DNA of 64,000 nucleotides from positions 174,582 to 238,581 of the forward strand of contig CAKOGP040002003.1 in the NCBI GenBank assembly GCA_933822405.4, in the 5' to 3' direction. This document shows, in pieces, positions 43,201 through 54,397 of this stretch (position 1 is its first letter; each line of letters begins with the position of its first letter). Position numbers and translations under genes: made by a program. A model generated the notes under the pieces. The model was not told the origin of the DNA and made no database searches. It worked only from the letters and a program-made list of their open reading frames with translations. This DNA comes from Cylindrotheca closterium. Lineage: Eukaryota > Bacillariophyta > Bacillariophyceae > Bacillariales > Bacillariaceae.

Positions 43201-44058
43201 CAGAGCATGTTCAGCGGAGCAACATCTTTCAATGGAGACATATCATCATGGGATGTTTCGTCTGTCACTATAATGCAGTCAACGTTCAACGGAGCAAGAT
43301 CATTCAATGGCGACTTGTCATCATGGGATGTTTCTTCCGTTACTAACATGGATAACATGTTCGCAAACCATCCATCATTCAACCCAGACTTGTCGTCATG
43401 GGACGTTTCTTCTGTTACGAATATGAAGGGCATGTTCCAACTTTCGCGATCATTCAATCAAGACTTGTCGTCATGGGACGTTTCTTCTGTTACAAATATG
43501 GCACTAATGTTCCGCGAGGCATCATCTTTCAATGGAGACATATCATCATGGGATGTTTCGTCTGTTACTACAATGGCCGGAATGATCAACGGAGCAAATG
43601 CGTTCAATGGCGACTTGTCATCATGGGATGTTTCTTCCGTTACTAACATGGAGGCAATGCTCGCAAACCATCCATCATTCAACCCAGACTTGTCGTCATG
43701 GGACGTTTCTTCTGTTACGAATATGGAGAGCATGTTCCACAATTCGCGATCATTCAATCAAGACTTGTCGTCGTGGGACGTTTCTTCCGTGACCAATATG
43801 AGGTACATGTTCTTTCAGGCATCATCGTTCAATGGAGACGTGTCGTCCTGGGATGTATCTTCCGTTACTGACGCGTATGGAATGTTCCGGGGTGCAACGT
43901 CCTTTGATCGAAATCTTTGTTTGTGGGGCTTGCGCCTATCGGCCAATGCTGTGGTTTCTAATGCGTTTTCCACCGCCAGCAGCTGCCAGTCACAATCTGA
44001 TCCAGATCTCTCTACGAATCCACCAGGCCCATTTTGCTACGCTTGCATACTAAGTTAA
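40243..44058 (+). CDS. BspA/DUF285-repeat type II surface protein
   Basis: A 1271-residue intronless protein. Residues 1-290 are a very charged cytoplasmic tail, ending in a KRLREEERQQEERLRDEERR-like helix. The membrane anchor is at ~293-313 (VVILVVVIVLICGGVGAYFG). A ~200-residue globular part follows (ENREFEVEFDLGLSSAETGI), then a Pro/Ser/Thr stalk (~550-720) with PSxxPSxxPS spacing. From ~765 come 18 repeats of exactly 25 residues (75 bp) plus a degenerate last one, of the form FNGDLSSWDVSSVTxMxxMF, the DUF285/BspA-like LRR pattern common in bacteria and some protists. It ends with a Cys-containing cap. An adhesive extracellular role is inferred. The family suggests old transfer from bacteria. 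A TPR pseudogene block lies on each side. Confidence 0.85.
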   Translation: MSTTEEKGSDNQRRRKDRDRQEEDAKAKERGRRNKKKEPSTASGGQSEKEGDVDKPRSRRGERRTQEEREAKTKASSGRVSSSSSRPGVSHEKNNSSGRTRKKTSEALTSSSGNGQASIVSPQTRSSRRSGRGRGNDKKGYRNKGSSTPGAQAESIASPLFSSSRKGDGKKGYRNQGSSTPGVQAEQSDHDRASRKESRHKRNTRGVDMDVTIAPNDDEACAVHASIVGEEADVVVQGQTDEDIRKMVEAEAKRLREEERQQEERLRDEERREEKKREELLQAEKKRKKKRNVVILVVVIVLICGGVGAYFGTQSSSSGKSIDGGDAVALDDGNNQNPADDTTSDSPSSDPTIAATSPPSQAVFKYPPPDLEDCQRLIDRDPPLDEDGTLENREFEVEFDLGLSSAETGISTVLAEVERKIADWLLPSLVGCDDLQRRKLDGQTPASKGIRGDTVRRLQTTSEDPLRYMIADVLDIRAVDQEEECSFASDIPNCSFVKVKMNLLLRGDERNLYVATLLSDFFPEGQDLKGVIGLSDDIAIFATRRIRATGPTKPPSAMPSREPSVSPSDFPTKEPTIPPIPASANPSALVPEPTKEPSESPSKTPSATPSSAPTPTPPPTFAPVPGATPSPTQTPSATPSSMPSAAPFIGSTPSPSKAPSTPEPTSPPIVSPSTDPSLEPSLSPSGEPSRLPSAQPSIQPSMEPSLSPSTHQPSLSPTIPCFQSNTELSDAVSNWFQSKATVEAQYGLMGDWCFTAGVTSMQNLFLEKGAFNEDVSNWDVSSVTDMSRMFNGANAFNGDLSSWDVSSVTDMEAMFANNPSFNLDVSSWDVSSVTNMESMFHNSRSFNQDLSSWDVSSVTNMRLMFFLASSFNGDLSSWDVSSATTMESMFRNSRSFNQDLSSWDVSSVTNMRYMFFQASSFNGDVSSWDVSSVTDMALMFNGASAFNGDVSSWDVSSVIDMNALFANIPLFNQDLSSWDLSSATNLQSMFSGATSFNGDISSWDVSSVTIMQSTFNGARSFNGDLSSWDVSSVTNMDNMFANHPSFNPDLSSWDVSSVTNMKGMFQLSRSFNQDLSSWDVSSVTNMALMFREASSFNGDISSWDVSSVTTMAGMINGANAFNGDLSSWDVSSVTNMEAMLANHPSFNPDLSSWDVSSVTNMESMFHNSRSFNQDLSSWDVSSVTNMRYMFFQASSFNGDVSSWDVSSVTDAYGMFRGATSFDRNLCLWGLRLSANAVVSNAFSTASSCQSQSDPDLSTNPPGPFCYACILS
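42548..43912 (+). repeat. 75-bp tandem coding repeat (18+ units)
   Basis: Coding units of 75 bp within the BspA-like gene. A higher-order copy exists: the stretch from 42671 recurs from 43646, exactly 975 bp (13 units) later, with very few changes over about three units. Confidence 0.8.
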
Positions 44059-45886
44059 AATCGGCTTTATATTTTTATACCATACACAACAACGGCGGAG
44101 CTTTCACTTTGCTTTGTTGATTCATTCTTTCAGCGACCAAGATTTCGCAAGAAGAATCTATCCCAGTTGCCGTGTCAGTCGGTATCCAGACAAGGTAGGA
44201 CCACAGCAATACTATCGATAGTATACCTATATATGTATCGACTTTTGGGTGTTGTTTTGCCATGCTGTAGTACAGTAGAAACACCTGAGGACACGACTGT
44301 CATTGTGAGTACTGTTACCAAAATGTTAGTGTGTTGAAGAACTGGTTGTAGTGCAGTGGCCATTGTAAAGCGAAACACGATGACGATGATACTGGTACGG
44401 TACCGCTTGCTCCTACCATCTTGATTGTTTCCAAAGTTGTCTCATGGTGGTACCAATGTGCGCTTGAAAATACAAAAATACCCTTTCCCTTATCAAGATG
44501 CCACATCATTGTCATAATAAGTCCAACTCGTTAAATGAATCATGAATCATCAAGAATAACCATTAATTCGAACCGGTTTCGGAAAGCGATGGGTTTTCTG
44601 TTGGCTTTGGTAGTCCTTGCTTTCAATCAAACAGTGACGCAGTGAGCCTTATTATTCAATGGCCAAACGTAGACCAAAGTGGCGAGACCTGCAACACCGC
44701 AAAGAAGTATTGGTGCTCTTCCATGATTTTACTTTCGTCTTTCGTGTTTACGGAGAGCATAACCGGAGCGCGTCCACTGCGAGTGTTGGAGGTGTCCCGG
44801 ATAGAGGTCAAGTGAAATTGGTGGGTAACCAAGGATTTCTCATTTTTCATTCTTCGTCGGCAATATGGAGAGGGAAGAGTCAGGGAGCAGCCGAGGTCGA
44901 GCGACGAAGCAACAGAGGCCATAGCTCGTCACGCGGAACAAGCGCGGTCCGCAGAAGTGTACCTCCTTCCGCTCCCTTCCCCTTCTCTTCTCCTTCCACA
45001 TCCGCTGTCATCAACCGTGTTTTCCTTCCTCATCGTCTGATAATGCGCATCTTTTCAATGTAATATAATGCGTCGATCCTATTTTATACTATCTGCAAAT
45101 TTCGTAATCCAGTTGTTGAGACGGATGGCGGACTGACCCACCTCTCATCGTGTCATTGCAGATGATTGCGATGATCATGATTGATTGATTCATGATGTGT
45201 CAGGATCGAGTTAGTCGTCTTACGACTTACTAGATCGTCTGTCCATACTCCGTATCCAACACACCCTTCACATCACCATCTAGTCATTCTATGAGTTTAT
45301 GTTGACATGATGAAGATTCTTCATCTCTTCTTTTGAAAATTCGAATAATATGCCGGTATAATATGCGTGAGGTCCAAATTTTCGTCGTCCCGTTGTTGTA
45401 AATATGGGAGGTGTACCGGTAGATGATTGGTATTACGCGACATGCGTCATTCTGAACCCATGAAAAATAAATGCGATACACATATAGCAGCAAGGATATG
45501 GCAACGCGTCATCGTCATTTCAAGAAAACGAAAACAGTGGAGGGCGACGAACAATGAGACACGGCTGTCGATCTCAGGGAGATTTTGGAGAGACTATATG
45601 TTACTGAGAGGGAGACTTGGTGGTGATCCCATTGTGGCCTTCACACTCATCGCATGGGAAGCGGGTCAAAAATTGGTGTCATCGCATGAAACGGTACCAT
45701 CACAGTCTGTGTGGGCAGAAACGGACGGACATTGTATGTTGTTTGAGTCACAAATAACGCGTCTCCGAACCCGTATTATGAATGCGATGAACACATAACA
45801 GACACGGCAACGCAACATCATCATCGTCGCGTCAATGAAGAAGTAAGAAGAAAATACTCGAGACGCTAATCTTAGAAACGAAAACG
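44059..45886. other. 1.8-kb intergenic region
   Basis: Only short overlapping frames on both strands (for example 44659-45063 plus, 44656-44922 minus, 45427-45798 plus) with no domain or signal peptide. 45160-45200 is rich in TGATTGATTCATGAT-type runs. No gene is called. Confidence 0.4.
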
Positions 45887-47212
45887 ATGAAAGGCTGCGA
45901 ACAAGACTTGCTTGCGGAACTCATGAAAAAGTTCACTGTCTATCATTATCAAAAAAACTTTCAAAAAGCAAGCGAGATTTTGAAGAGAGTTTTGTCAATA
46001 CCAAGGAAGGACCAAGCTGAAGATGATCTCGATGTGGCCCTGACACTTCACCGGATTGGAGCTGTGCTGATCAGAGAAGGAAAATTCAATGAAGCCTTGG
46101 AGGAACTCAACAAAGCACTTTGAACTTGCGATACGTTTGGAGAAACTGGGAGAAAAACATGTTGATACGGCAAATGTGTACATGAGCAAACGCCAACTTC
46201 TACCAAATGATCATTCTGACGTGACTGTATTGTATCACCATCTATCGTACTCATTGGAAAGGCAAGGCAAGTTTTCAGAGGCAACCAAGATGCACAAACT
46301 CCAACTTGCGCCATTACTAGAAATGCATGGGGAAGATCACCCCGAGGTTGTAAGGGTGTATACTGGAATTGCCGAGCTGCTGAGACTCCAAAATAGGTTG
46401 GCCGATTCTCTTCAGATGCTTGATAGAGCCATGGAAATTTGCAATCGATTTGAACGGTTGGGAAACCTCGACAGAGATATATTGCTAGTCACGCTGGGCC
46501 ATAGATCACTTACACTAAAGGGCCTGGGCAACCTCGAGGCTGCCACGGAGGCGCTCAATAAAAGTGCTAATGATACGGACGGAAACGTTAGGTGAAATGC
46601 ACCACTCAACATCACAGACCTACGAGAATCTTGCACTATTATACTTCGATCAAGACATGATAGAAGATGCCATTGATGTGCAAACGAGAGCCATCAATAT
46701 TCAAAGGCAGCTTGGCAATGATCGTTCCCACACAACAAGAGACCTTTTGCTCGCCCTCGAAGTGTTCGAGCGCGAAAAAAAATGCGAGAGCACTGAACCA
46801 GCGGGGACTGGCAATGAAAGCTATCAAACTTCAACAAAAAATGGTTACTGCCCACACAAAATAGTTTGTGCACCTCATTGCATTGGTGCGCGATTATAAT
46901 CTGAGAACACTAGACGAACAGGGACTAGCGATGGAAGCGGAAGGCGATTCGGAGAAGGCAATGCAACTCTTCGAAGAGGCGTTGGATGTCTACAAGGAAA
47001 CCTCTTCTATCAGTCCCAATGCAGCAGCAGTCTACGAGAATATTTCTGCTCTCAAAGTTGCACAGGGGTTGCGAGGAGAAGAGGCCATTGCTGCCAGTGC
47101 TTCAGCACTCAAGATTCGTCGAAGAACGAAGGGCGACGAAGATGCTGACACGAAGCTACGCATGACAACGCATCGATCTTTGCTGAGGCTTCTCTTGGAG
47201 AGTCGGAGCTAA
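45887..47212 (+). pseudogene. TPR gene copy, frameshifted
   Basis: A paralogue of 37442-38709. Four frames must be joined: MKGCEQDLLAELMKKF... to ~46123; HFELAIRLEKLGEKHVDTAN to ~46595; TETLGEMHHSTSQTYENLAL to ~46780-46899; and LRTLDEQGLAMEAEGDSEKA to the stop at 47212. It also lacks one TPR hairpin present in the other copy (after HVDTANVYM). The last ~100 codons are intact and end like the paralogue (LRLLLESRS versus LRRLLENRG). It is not functional as a whole. Confidence 0.65.
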
Positions 47213-47550
47213 ATGTGTCAGGTGCTTATCATAGAGTCATCTCTATGCAAACAAGACACCGGATTGTGTTGTCGAACGAAACGGACGGCAAAACATCGAG
47301 TCTAGAATTGCACCGGCACGCAAGGCCGACTGAACGAACAGGGATTGGTTTACCAAGAGGCGCTGGAGTTGTACTTGAGAACCTCCTGTTATCTCTGTAC
47401 CACTATGGCAGATGTGCTGGATAATAATTGCGGATGTGTCTACTTTTATTCGGGAAAGAAGGGTACAGTACCGTCACCACAGCAGCTGTCAAAAATCATC
47501 TGCGAAAAATAATGACCACGTCGGCCTTCAAACTTCTGTTCAGGAATTTT
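47213..47550 (+). repeat. duplicated TPR downstream block
   Basis: Closely matches 39169-39420 (GTGTCAGGTGCTTATC start) and, at its right end, 40085-40130 (CGTCGGCCTTCAAACTTCTG). The similarity stops at about 47550, where unrelated TE-like sequence begins. This fixes the edge of an insertion. Confidence 0.65.
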
Positions 47551-48161
47551 TGGGAACTGTGTCAGATTAACAAGCTCCGTAGCTATCAGTGAGTGCCTCA
47601 ACGCTCAGCTACCTTGGAACTTATCTGAGATCGAATCTCCGTCGGCTATGGTGTGCCTGCAATAGGACAGGTGCTAGCAATCGCCTAGACTTCAACCTGG
47701 TGAGTGACAATCTCACTGCTCCTATTAGATCTTAGTCTATACTATTCTTGCCATGAATCTGATCCATAATGAGGATCAATTCCTTCTCTCAAAAGACCAG
47801 AATCTCTCGTATAAAAGCCTCTCTAGATTCCACCTGTCGCGTCAGCTTTCACCAGCTGCTCTGTCAGAATACCATACATTGCGTTCTTTTCACAATGAAT
47901 GGTTGTAAGATCTAGATACCAATGTTCCTTCAACTTGGTCTCTAGGTCCATACGTATTCCGAATGGAGTATACGAACCGTTCAGGAGAATCCGTTAGTAC
48001 GCGGACCCCAATGTCCGACGTGTTCGACTGTCCGTTTATTCACTAAAACTCAATTGCACCAACACACTCCTGTCGTTTCGACGACGACTCCAGTTGCGAC
48101 AACGAATCTTTCAATACTTAATATATAACAAATACCATTCGACACATGAACACCAGAAGAC
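47551..48161 (-). other. 3' untranslated region / presumed LTR of copia relic
   Basis: Lies between the TPR-block breakpoint at ~47550 and the last codon of the copia pol relic. By position it should hold the element's 3' LTR. No second copy of it was found in the window, so the LTR limits could not be set. Confidence 0.35.
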
Positions 48162-50438
48162 CTAGTCTTCTTGATCACCTTGAATCAAGTCCCGAAACTT
48201 GCGAAACTTTTCGCCCTGTAACGGCTTGGTCATGTAGTCTCCCCACATATCATCAGTGGGCATGTGCTCGATAGTCAACGTTCCCTTTTCGACTTGGTCA
48301 GTGACAAAGAAATAACGAATATTCAGTGCCCGACTTCTCTTGCCAGCACTGGATCTTCAGTTCTTCTCAAGTAGAATAGAACTCATATTATCTTGATACA
48401 AGATATTCTTCTCGATTGGGTAGCCCTGTTCTTCCATGAACAATCGCGTCCACAACACCTGTGTGATCGCATCATCGACTCCAATCAGTTCAGCGTGCGT
48501 ACTGCTTCGACTGTTAAGCTTCTGCTTCTTAGACAAAGCTTGCATTGCACCTCCACCCATCGTCATCACACCTCCAGTATGACTCTTAAAATCAGGATGG
48601 ACAGCAAAGGATGCATCGACAAACCACTTCATAACATGCAAGTTATCAGCACTCAATGTCAGATGCCACTTTCGCGTAGAATGAAGGTATCGCATCATCC
48701 TCACGAGTTTGTGCCAATCGCTTTGATTGGGACTTCGGACTCGAGACGCCAAAATTGCAACGGTCGGACAAATGTCCAGACGCGCTCTCTTTGACAAAAA
48801 CAAACTCTTGGCAACAAACTTATGAAATTCAGTCTGATATGCCTTGTCCAAATCTTTTCCTTTTCCCACTTCCAGTAAGTTATTACCAGCAGGAGTCTCC
48901 TGTGAATCGCTCTCCTTGAACTTCACAGAGAATTCGTCAAGCATCCGTTCGACATAATCGTTCATTCGAATCTTTAGCTTTCCTTTCTTCAAATAGTCCA
49001 ATACCATTCCAAGATATGTGTGCACTCGTCCCCTTGTACAAGTCACTTCCTTCAGTCCACCGTATCTCTCATTTATCCAAGTGAAGAAATCTTCGAGGAC
49101 TGCTTGTTCCATGTGGCTCGCAAGCACATCATCAACATGGAATCTGATAGTCAATTGCTTTCCATTGACCATTCGATTTGCAATGCACGGATCGTATTTG
49201 TTGAATACGAATCCATACTCTTCCAAAGATGCTCTCAAGTGTCGGTACCATAGCAAAGAAGCTTGCAACATCCCGTAAATGGCACGGAGGATCACAACAT
49301 AGATCACTCGACGTCCATTCTCATATACTACATAGTCTCGATAAGTTGGGTCCAAATCAATCATGTAATCGACCAATAAACCGGTAATCTTCATTATTAC
49401 TCGATCTTCGCCTTCTTCCTGCTTGGGCATCAATGTTTGAATAAACGCGTTAGGAATATCCATTGACATGACTGCTCTTCCTTCGTGAGCATCCATTACA
49501 CCCGTGCAAATGATCGCCTCATGCGATGCAGTAGGACTCGCAGTGTCCTCTCTCGATAACCATTCTCTGGTCTCGTTACCCTTAAATATGCAACGTCCCT
49601 TGACTGTTACGCCATCATTCTTTTCGGCCAGTAGCATCATTGCATCCACTGCCTTCTTTTTCTCAGACTCTTTCAGATCTTTGATACTGACTGGTGTCCA
49701 GCAACTGCGCTTAACCAATTGATCAAGCTCCTTCATAGCAGCGTCCTTACCGCGCTCTTTGAATACCTTCAGTCCTTTGTTCAAGTAGTATTGTTGTATG
49801 AACGAGACCCCGTCTTGTCCTTTGATACCACCATTAACACCATCACGAATCTGTTGAATTACACGCGCGACCACTAAAGCTTCGTCCACGTCATATTCGC
49901 CTTTGTTCGCATTTCCGACTTGTTGGAATGCGAGATTGTGCATTCGTTCCTTGATCGACTCAACAAAATTGTCAGTCTTTTGAACTTCACCTTTTCTTTG
50001 TGCATCAATACGTTTCTTCACAGCTTGATACAACGAAACTCGAAGACGTTCCATTCGTACCTTTCTTCTCATGGCACGCCTGTTCCGCAAGACGTTTGGC
50101 TTGGGCGGTGTCTTCCTCTGTAGGTACGCTTGACCATATCTTGGTTTCTCTCTTCGATATCTGTCCGTGGGTCTCATCTTCACTTCGTTAGAATAGTAGG
50201 ATTTCCCACTCCTTGGACGAAGTACCCGTTTCGTTGGCACGTCAATACCGTCATCATTGTAGTTTCTCTTTCTTACTTCGTTCATGCTCGGTTCAGACGT
50301 TTCCGTCTCTTCAAATCTCACTCCTGGTCGAAAGCTATCGCCAGACTTGGCTTCTCCAACAGTCTGCAAGTTGCTTACGCCTTCAGGTTTATTTTCTTCT
50401 TCATTGTCCTCTGGGGGATCGGTGCTATCGGGGGCCAA
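48162..50438 (-). pseudogene. Ty1/copia pol (RT-RNase H) relic with one nonsense codon
   Basis: An intact 693-codon frame (50438-48357) covers the linker and RT: VKGRCIFKGNETREW, VMSMDIPNAFIQTLMP (motif A), IYGMLQASLLWYRHL, FHVDDVLASH (motif C), and RNase H: WFVDASFAVHPDFKSHTGGV, SRSSTHAELIGVDDA, LYQDNMSSILLEKN. It stops at a TGA (48357-48359), but the same frame continues through the usual copia end (KRSRALNIRYFFV, MPTDDMWGDYMTKPLQG) to TAG at 48162. A single codon change, probably GGA to TGA, would explain this. Gag and integrase are missing on the 5' side; at ~50570 unrelated sequence begins. Confidence 0.8.
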
Positions 50439-51700
50439 GGCAGTGTGGGCAGAGTATTGGGCGTTTGTGAAGGTGCGAGGTCATCTCGTGCAATAGAGAT
50501 GACGCTGCTGCCAATGGCATCTAAAGAAAAAGCAACTGGGGTGGGAGCATCATAGCTATCATTCGCGGATGCCTAGTGTAAGTTTGGACCGACCTGCTTA
50601 GCGCAGATTACTTGCCGGAGGGTACCATTGGCACCATCAAAGTAAGCAAATCCATGCGCTTGGGAGAGGAGGACGTTTTTGCACTCACTAGCGACATGGG
50701 TGTGAAAGTAGTTGGAGAGGAGGAGGTTTCCCTTGGTAGTATCCAGGGGTAAGTCCTTGACGGTTGTCAAGGCAGAACAACCGGCCTGGAGGATGGCATC
50801 AAGGGTGCGTGGGGGAAAGGTTTGCATTGGTTCAATGAAATTGCCAAGACTGGAGATTTGTGAGTGGGCTACGGAAACGAATAGTGACTTTTGTGGGTAA
50901 TGCTTAAATGAAATTTGTTGGTTGGAACGGTTGGTTCTTAGAGGTAGTATTGCCTAACGGAAGGATGCCCGGTGGAGTATCCAGGTTGGGCCATCATGGT
51001 GTTACAAACCGGAAGGCTTGGTGTAGCCGGAGTGCCAAAGTGCGCTGCCATTCTTTGGCAAAGGCGATGGCAAAGGGACTAACACGATTGGGAAACTTGG
51101 CGGTACGGGTGCACAGCGGTGGATGGACTGCCACCGGTAGATAAGGGAGCAGGGAAATGGGCGATGCTGCAGGTTGAGTCTCCCAGGGGGGAATAGATGG
51201 TCGTTGACGGTCAATGAATGCACAGGCGCATTGAATGGGGTGATAGCATGGGGCTAAACCACCTGACACCGGGTGTCGGTTCAAATATCAGGATTTTGAG
51301 GGTGCCACCGGTGGGCAAGTTAAACAGTGGATGGGCGCTGACGCAACGGTGCATTTTGATAGGGCTCCTGGGGAGAGAGTTGGTCGTTGACGGTCAAAGA
51401 ATGCACAGGCGCATTGAATGGGGTGGTAGCATGGTGCTAAACCACCTGACACCGGGTGTCGGTTCAAATATCAGGAATTTGAGGGTGCCTCCGGTGGGCG
51501 AGTTAAACAGCGGATGGGCGCTGACGCAACGGTGCGTTTTGATAGGTCTCCCGAAGGAGCAGTTTTACGTCAAATGCGACGCTCTCGGGTAACCCAAGAG
51601 GAAATTGGGATGCCGCAGGTTGATTGGGCTCAAATTGGATTTGAGAATGCAACCTATGGGGCAAATTGGGTTGGACAACTCCGGGAGTCGGGTAATGAGT
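50439..51700. other. TE-derived or unknown region with a tandem repeat
   Basis: No recognised domain. Frames on both strands are long for random sequence (50573-50827 minus, 50908-51144 plus, 51218-51592 plus), and the GC content is above that of its surroundings. Fragments of a transposable element are likely, but no family is assigned. Confidence 0.4.
51201..51566. repeat. 183-bp tandem duplication
   Basis: Two adjacent units, 51201-51383 and 51384-51566, both starting TCGTTGACGGTCAA. They are ~90% or more identical by eye. The period is a multiple of three (61 codons), and the plus-strand frame stays open through both. Confidence 0.8.
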
Positions 51701-53262
51701 AGATGAAAGAGAAAAAAAGATATATTCGTTCTGAACTCTTCAGATGATCATGGTTCCTTAGCTCTTCATTGTCTCATCTTGCACTTGGCAAAAATAATGC
51801 TTTTGTTCACGCCTTCGTTTGTTATGCCAATCGTCCCCGCATTTTGTCCAATAATTACCGTTACTTCGCTTAAGCGACTGACGACATGACTGTTGGCGTG
51901 AAGAAAGATGTCTTCTCTTGCTATAGTCCGTCTACAGCCTTGCCTGATCATTTAGTTAATTTTTAGCCAATACAGTAAGAGTTATTATAGTCGACTCACT
52001 AAAGATGAGTCTATTATCAGTGGTATGAGCCAATCACAGCTCTCCATTCCTAATGATAGACTCGATGAACTCTCTTCCGCATCAAATTGTATGGTACTCT
52101 CCAAAGACTTCAAATGATGTTACGGTAGGTCCAAGCTCCATAGGGCCATAGCAGTTTCTCTTTGTCTTATCAAACAACTAAACACCTTGTCTTAAGGATC
52201 AACCTTAGCCCTCGATCATGAGGGTTGGCAACTGAAATTGACTGGTACTACATGAGGTAGTACATAGATCCAACGATAGAAACTGACTTTTCAATCTTGC
52301 AGATAGATTACTACTACGGTTTTTCGAGTATCGTTCAGTCTTCCTCTCTGATGGTAGATTGAAATCAACAGCTGAAACCGGTATAGGCGTAGGTAGGTAG
52401 TAGGTAGTAGTCTCTTCACCTTTGGAATCAAGTCATTGTCTCAAACGGGCGCAAAAAGGTTGATCGTATTGCCGTCAGAGTAATAGAGTGTACAATACCC
52501 GAATCTGAAAGCATCATATATGACTATACTGTAACAGACTTTCCTATCGCGGCTTGGCCAACAAGGAATAATGGAAGGTTTCTGTCTATCTTTTCGCCTG
52601 TGAATCTTACTTAAAACCGGTTGATTATTGCATGCCTTCAATCGTAGAACACGTATTTACTCTCTTTGCGATGAAATCGGGCTTTGTGGTTGCCCTTACT
52701 CATCTTGCTTGGTTCCCTAAATATTGAGTCCATTTCAAGAAACTTGTCTGCATCATCTGGATCCAAGGCAACGAACGACCTGATAGCTAGCTCGTCCAAT
52801 AGCTAGATAGCTCATTCAATCAGCAGCTTGTAAGTCCAAGTTCAGTGTCACATATGATCAGCAACCAAAGCAACACCGAAAGGAGGTGCAACCAAAATGG
52901 CCGTGAGTGAGACGTCCATCTCACAGGTCTATCTCACAGAGTGTCGCTGGCCATCCGAGTTCTGACCATGTCTTTCCAATCAGTTGGCAAATGTCAAATG
53001 ATTGCAGGCACCCTTCTCTACGGAGAACTGGAGGTGGCCACGCCATGGGTTGATTTTAGCATAGTTGAATTTCATATGGTGACGAAGGCCATCAAGAGAA
53101 GGGCAGTTTGAGGCTCTAGGTGTTGCCTCTGGGTGTTGCTTCGCTACTCGGCTGTCGTGCAGCTGAAGGATTAAACCTAATCAGGGGGTCGACATGGTCC
53201 CAACAGTGTGAAATGATGATATGAGCTTTGGAGGGTGTGAAATTGAAATGTAATGTTCTATT
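51701..53262. other. 1.5-kb stretch without a recognised gene
   Basis: AT-rich, with only short frames. Many short TAGCTAGATAGCTC-type and GTAGGTAGGTAGTAG-type runs (52390-52412, 52785-52820). No gene, LTR or transposase was recognised. Confidence 0.4.
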
Positions 53263-54163
53263 TGTTAATCCCTGCGCGGAGGGACGCGCATGCCTATCTC
53301 CGACTGCATCTATCAAGCATTCCGTAGCACCCATAACTTATGTAGAACATGGCTTTGAGCACTACTTCAATAGTTCTACATAATTATCCCTTGACAAGAA
53401 TGGTGTAGGTGATTCCCTCCAACTCGGGAGTGTCAACACTCCCACTCGACGCCATCCACCCTCCCCCTGACGGAAAGCAAAACCTCAGGACTGCCAAGGA
53501 GGCCGATATCCAGCTCCTAAACCCGAGGACACACCCACACCATCAGCTTGTCATTGTATTTTTTTGGCTTCTCGACTCCAAAAGTCGTCCACCAAAGCCC
53601 CCTAATATTACAGAAGTGCCTGTTCTATTATGGTTTATGGCTCATGTTTCCTTTTCCAAAGGTTGTTCATGAGCAAGTCTACACGTATGATGGTTTCAAT
53701 TTTTGCAAGCAAAGGATCGACCCAATCTATACCACCGGTTCTGACGCAAACTAACAGAAATTCGACCACCAGCGTTGGGCGCCGTCTCACCTTCTACACT
53801 GTCAATGATGCTCCGTATCTGGTCCTTTATGCTGCCGACAATGCACCTGAGGCACCCCAAAACCACCACCAAAGCGGGTGTTGATCGACAACTTCCAAGG
53901 TTGCTCGATTTCCAAGGTTGCTAGGCCGTGAAGTTCCAAGGTTGCCGGCCTTGCAATGTTGCAGGCCGGCACAACATTCGATTTCCAATCAATTTATTTC
54001 GAATGAATGAATGAATAAAATTCAAAATGCTCCACAGAGCGTCGGCAAGGTTGTGTTAATCCCTGCGCGGAGGGACGCGCATGCCTATCTCCGACTGCAT
54101 CTATCGAGCATTCCGTAGCACCCATAACTTATGTAGAACATGGCTTTGAGCACTACTTCAATA
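53263..54163. mobile_element. TRIM-like mini retroelement (110-bp terminal repeats)
   Basis: Direct repeats of 110 bp at 53263-53372 and 54054-54163, starting TGTTAATCCC and ending ACTTCAATA, differing at about one base. The whole is 901 bp and flanked by CTATT on both sides (53258-53262 and 54164-54168), a 5-bp target-site duplication. There is no RT or integrase. The internal ~680 bp has only short frames (for example 53409-53672) and several TTCCAAGGTTGC copies (53890-53960). Size, direct repeats and TSD fit a terminal-repeat retrotransposon in miniature. No primer-binding site was recognised. Confidence 0.7.
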
Positions 54164-54397
54164 CTATTGAGATCTGAACGTGTAATATACGAGCTCCAAT
54201 TCTCGGAAAATGCAGGAATCTGTTTTCGGACGACTTTTTGATTTTCACGTGGAACATGTACCAGTACGCAAACAAGTGACGATCCAAAAAGGATTGACAA
54301 AACGTTAGCTGTACCTGGTACTGTAGGAAAAGATTGGAGACCAACAACTACAAGTTGAATTCATTCTGAAATACAATCAATACATTTTTGCTAAGTA

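Noticed and set aside
42450..43757. Long minus-strand frames and shifted plus-strand frames across the BspA-like array
   Set aside because: Periodic shadow of the 75-bp repeat; low-complexity, mirrored from the coding strand.
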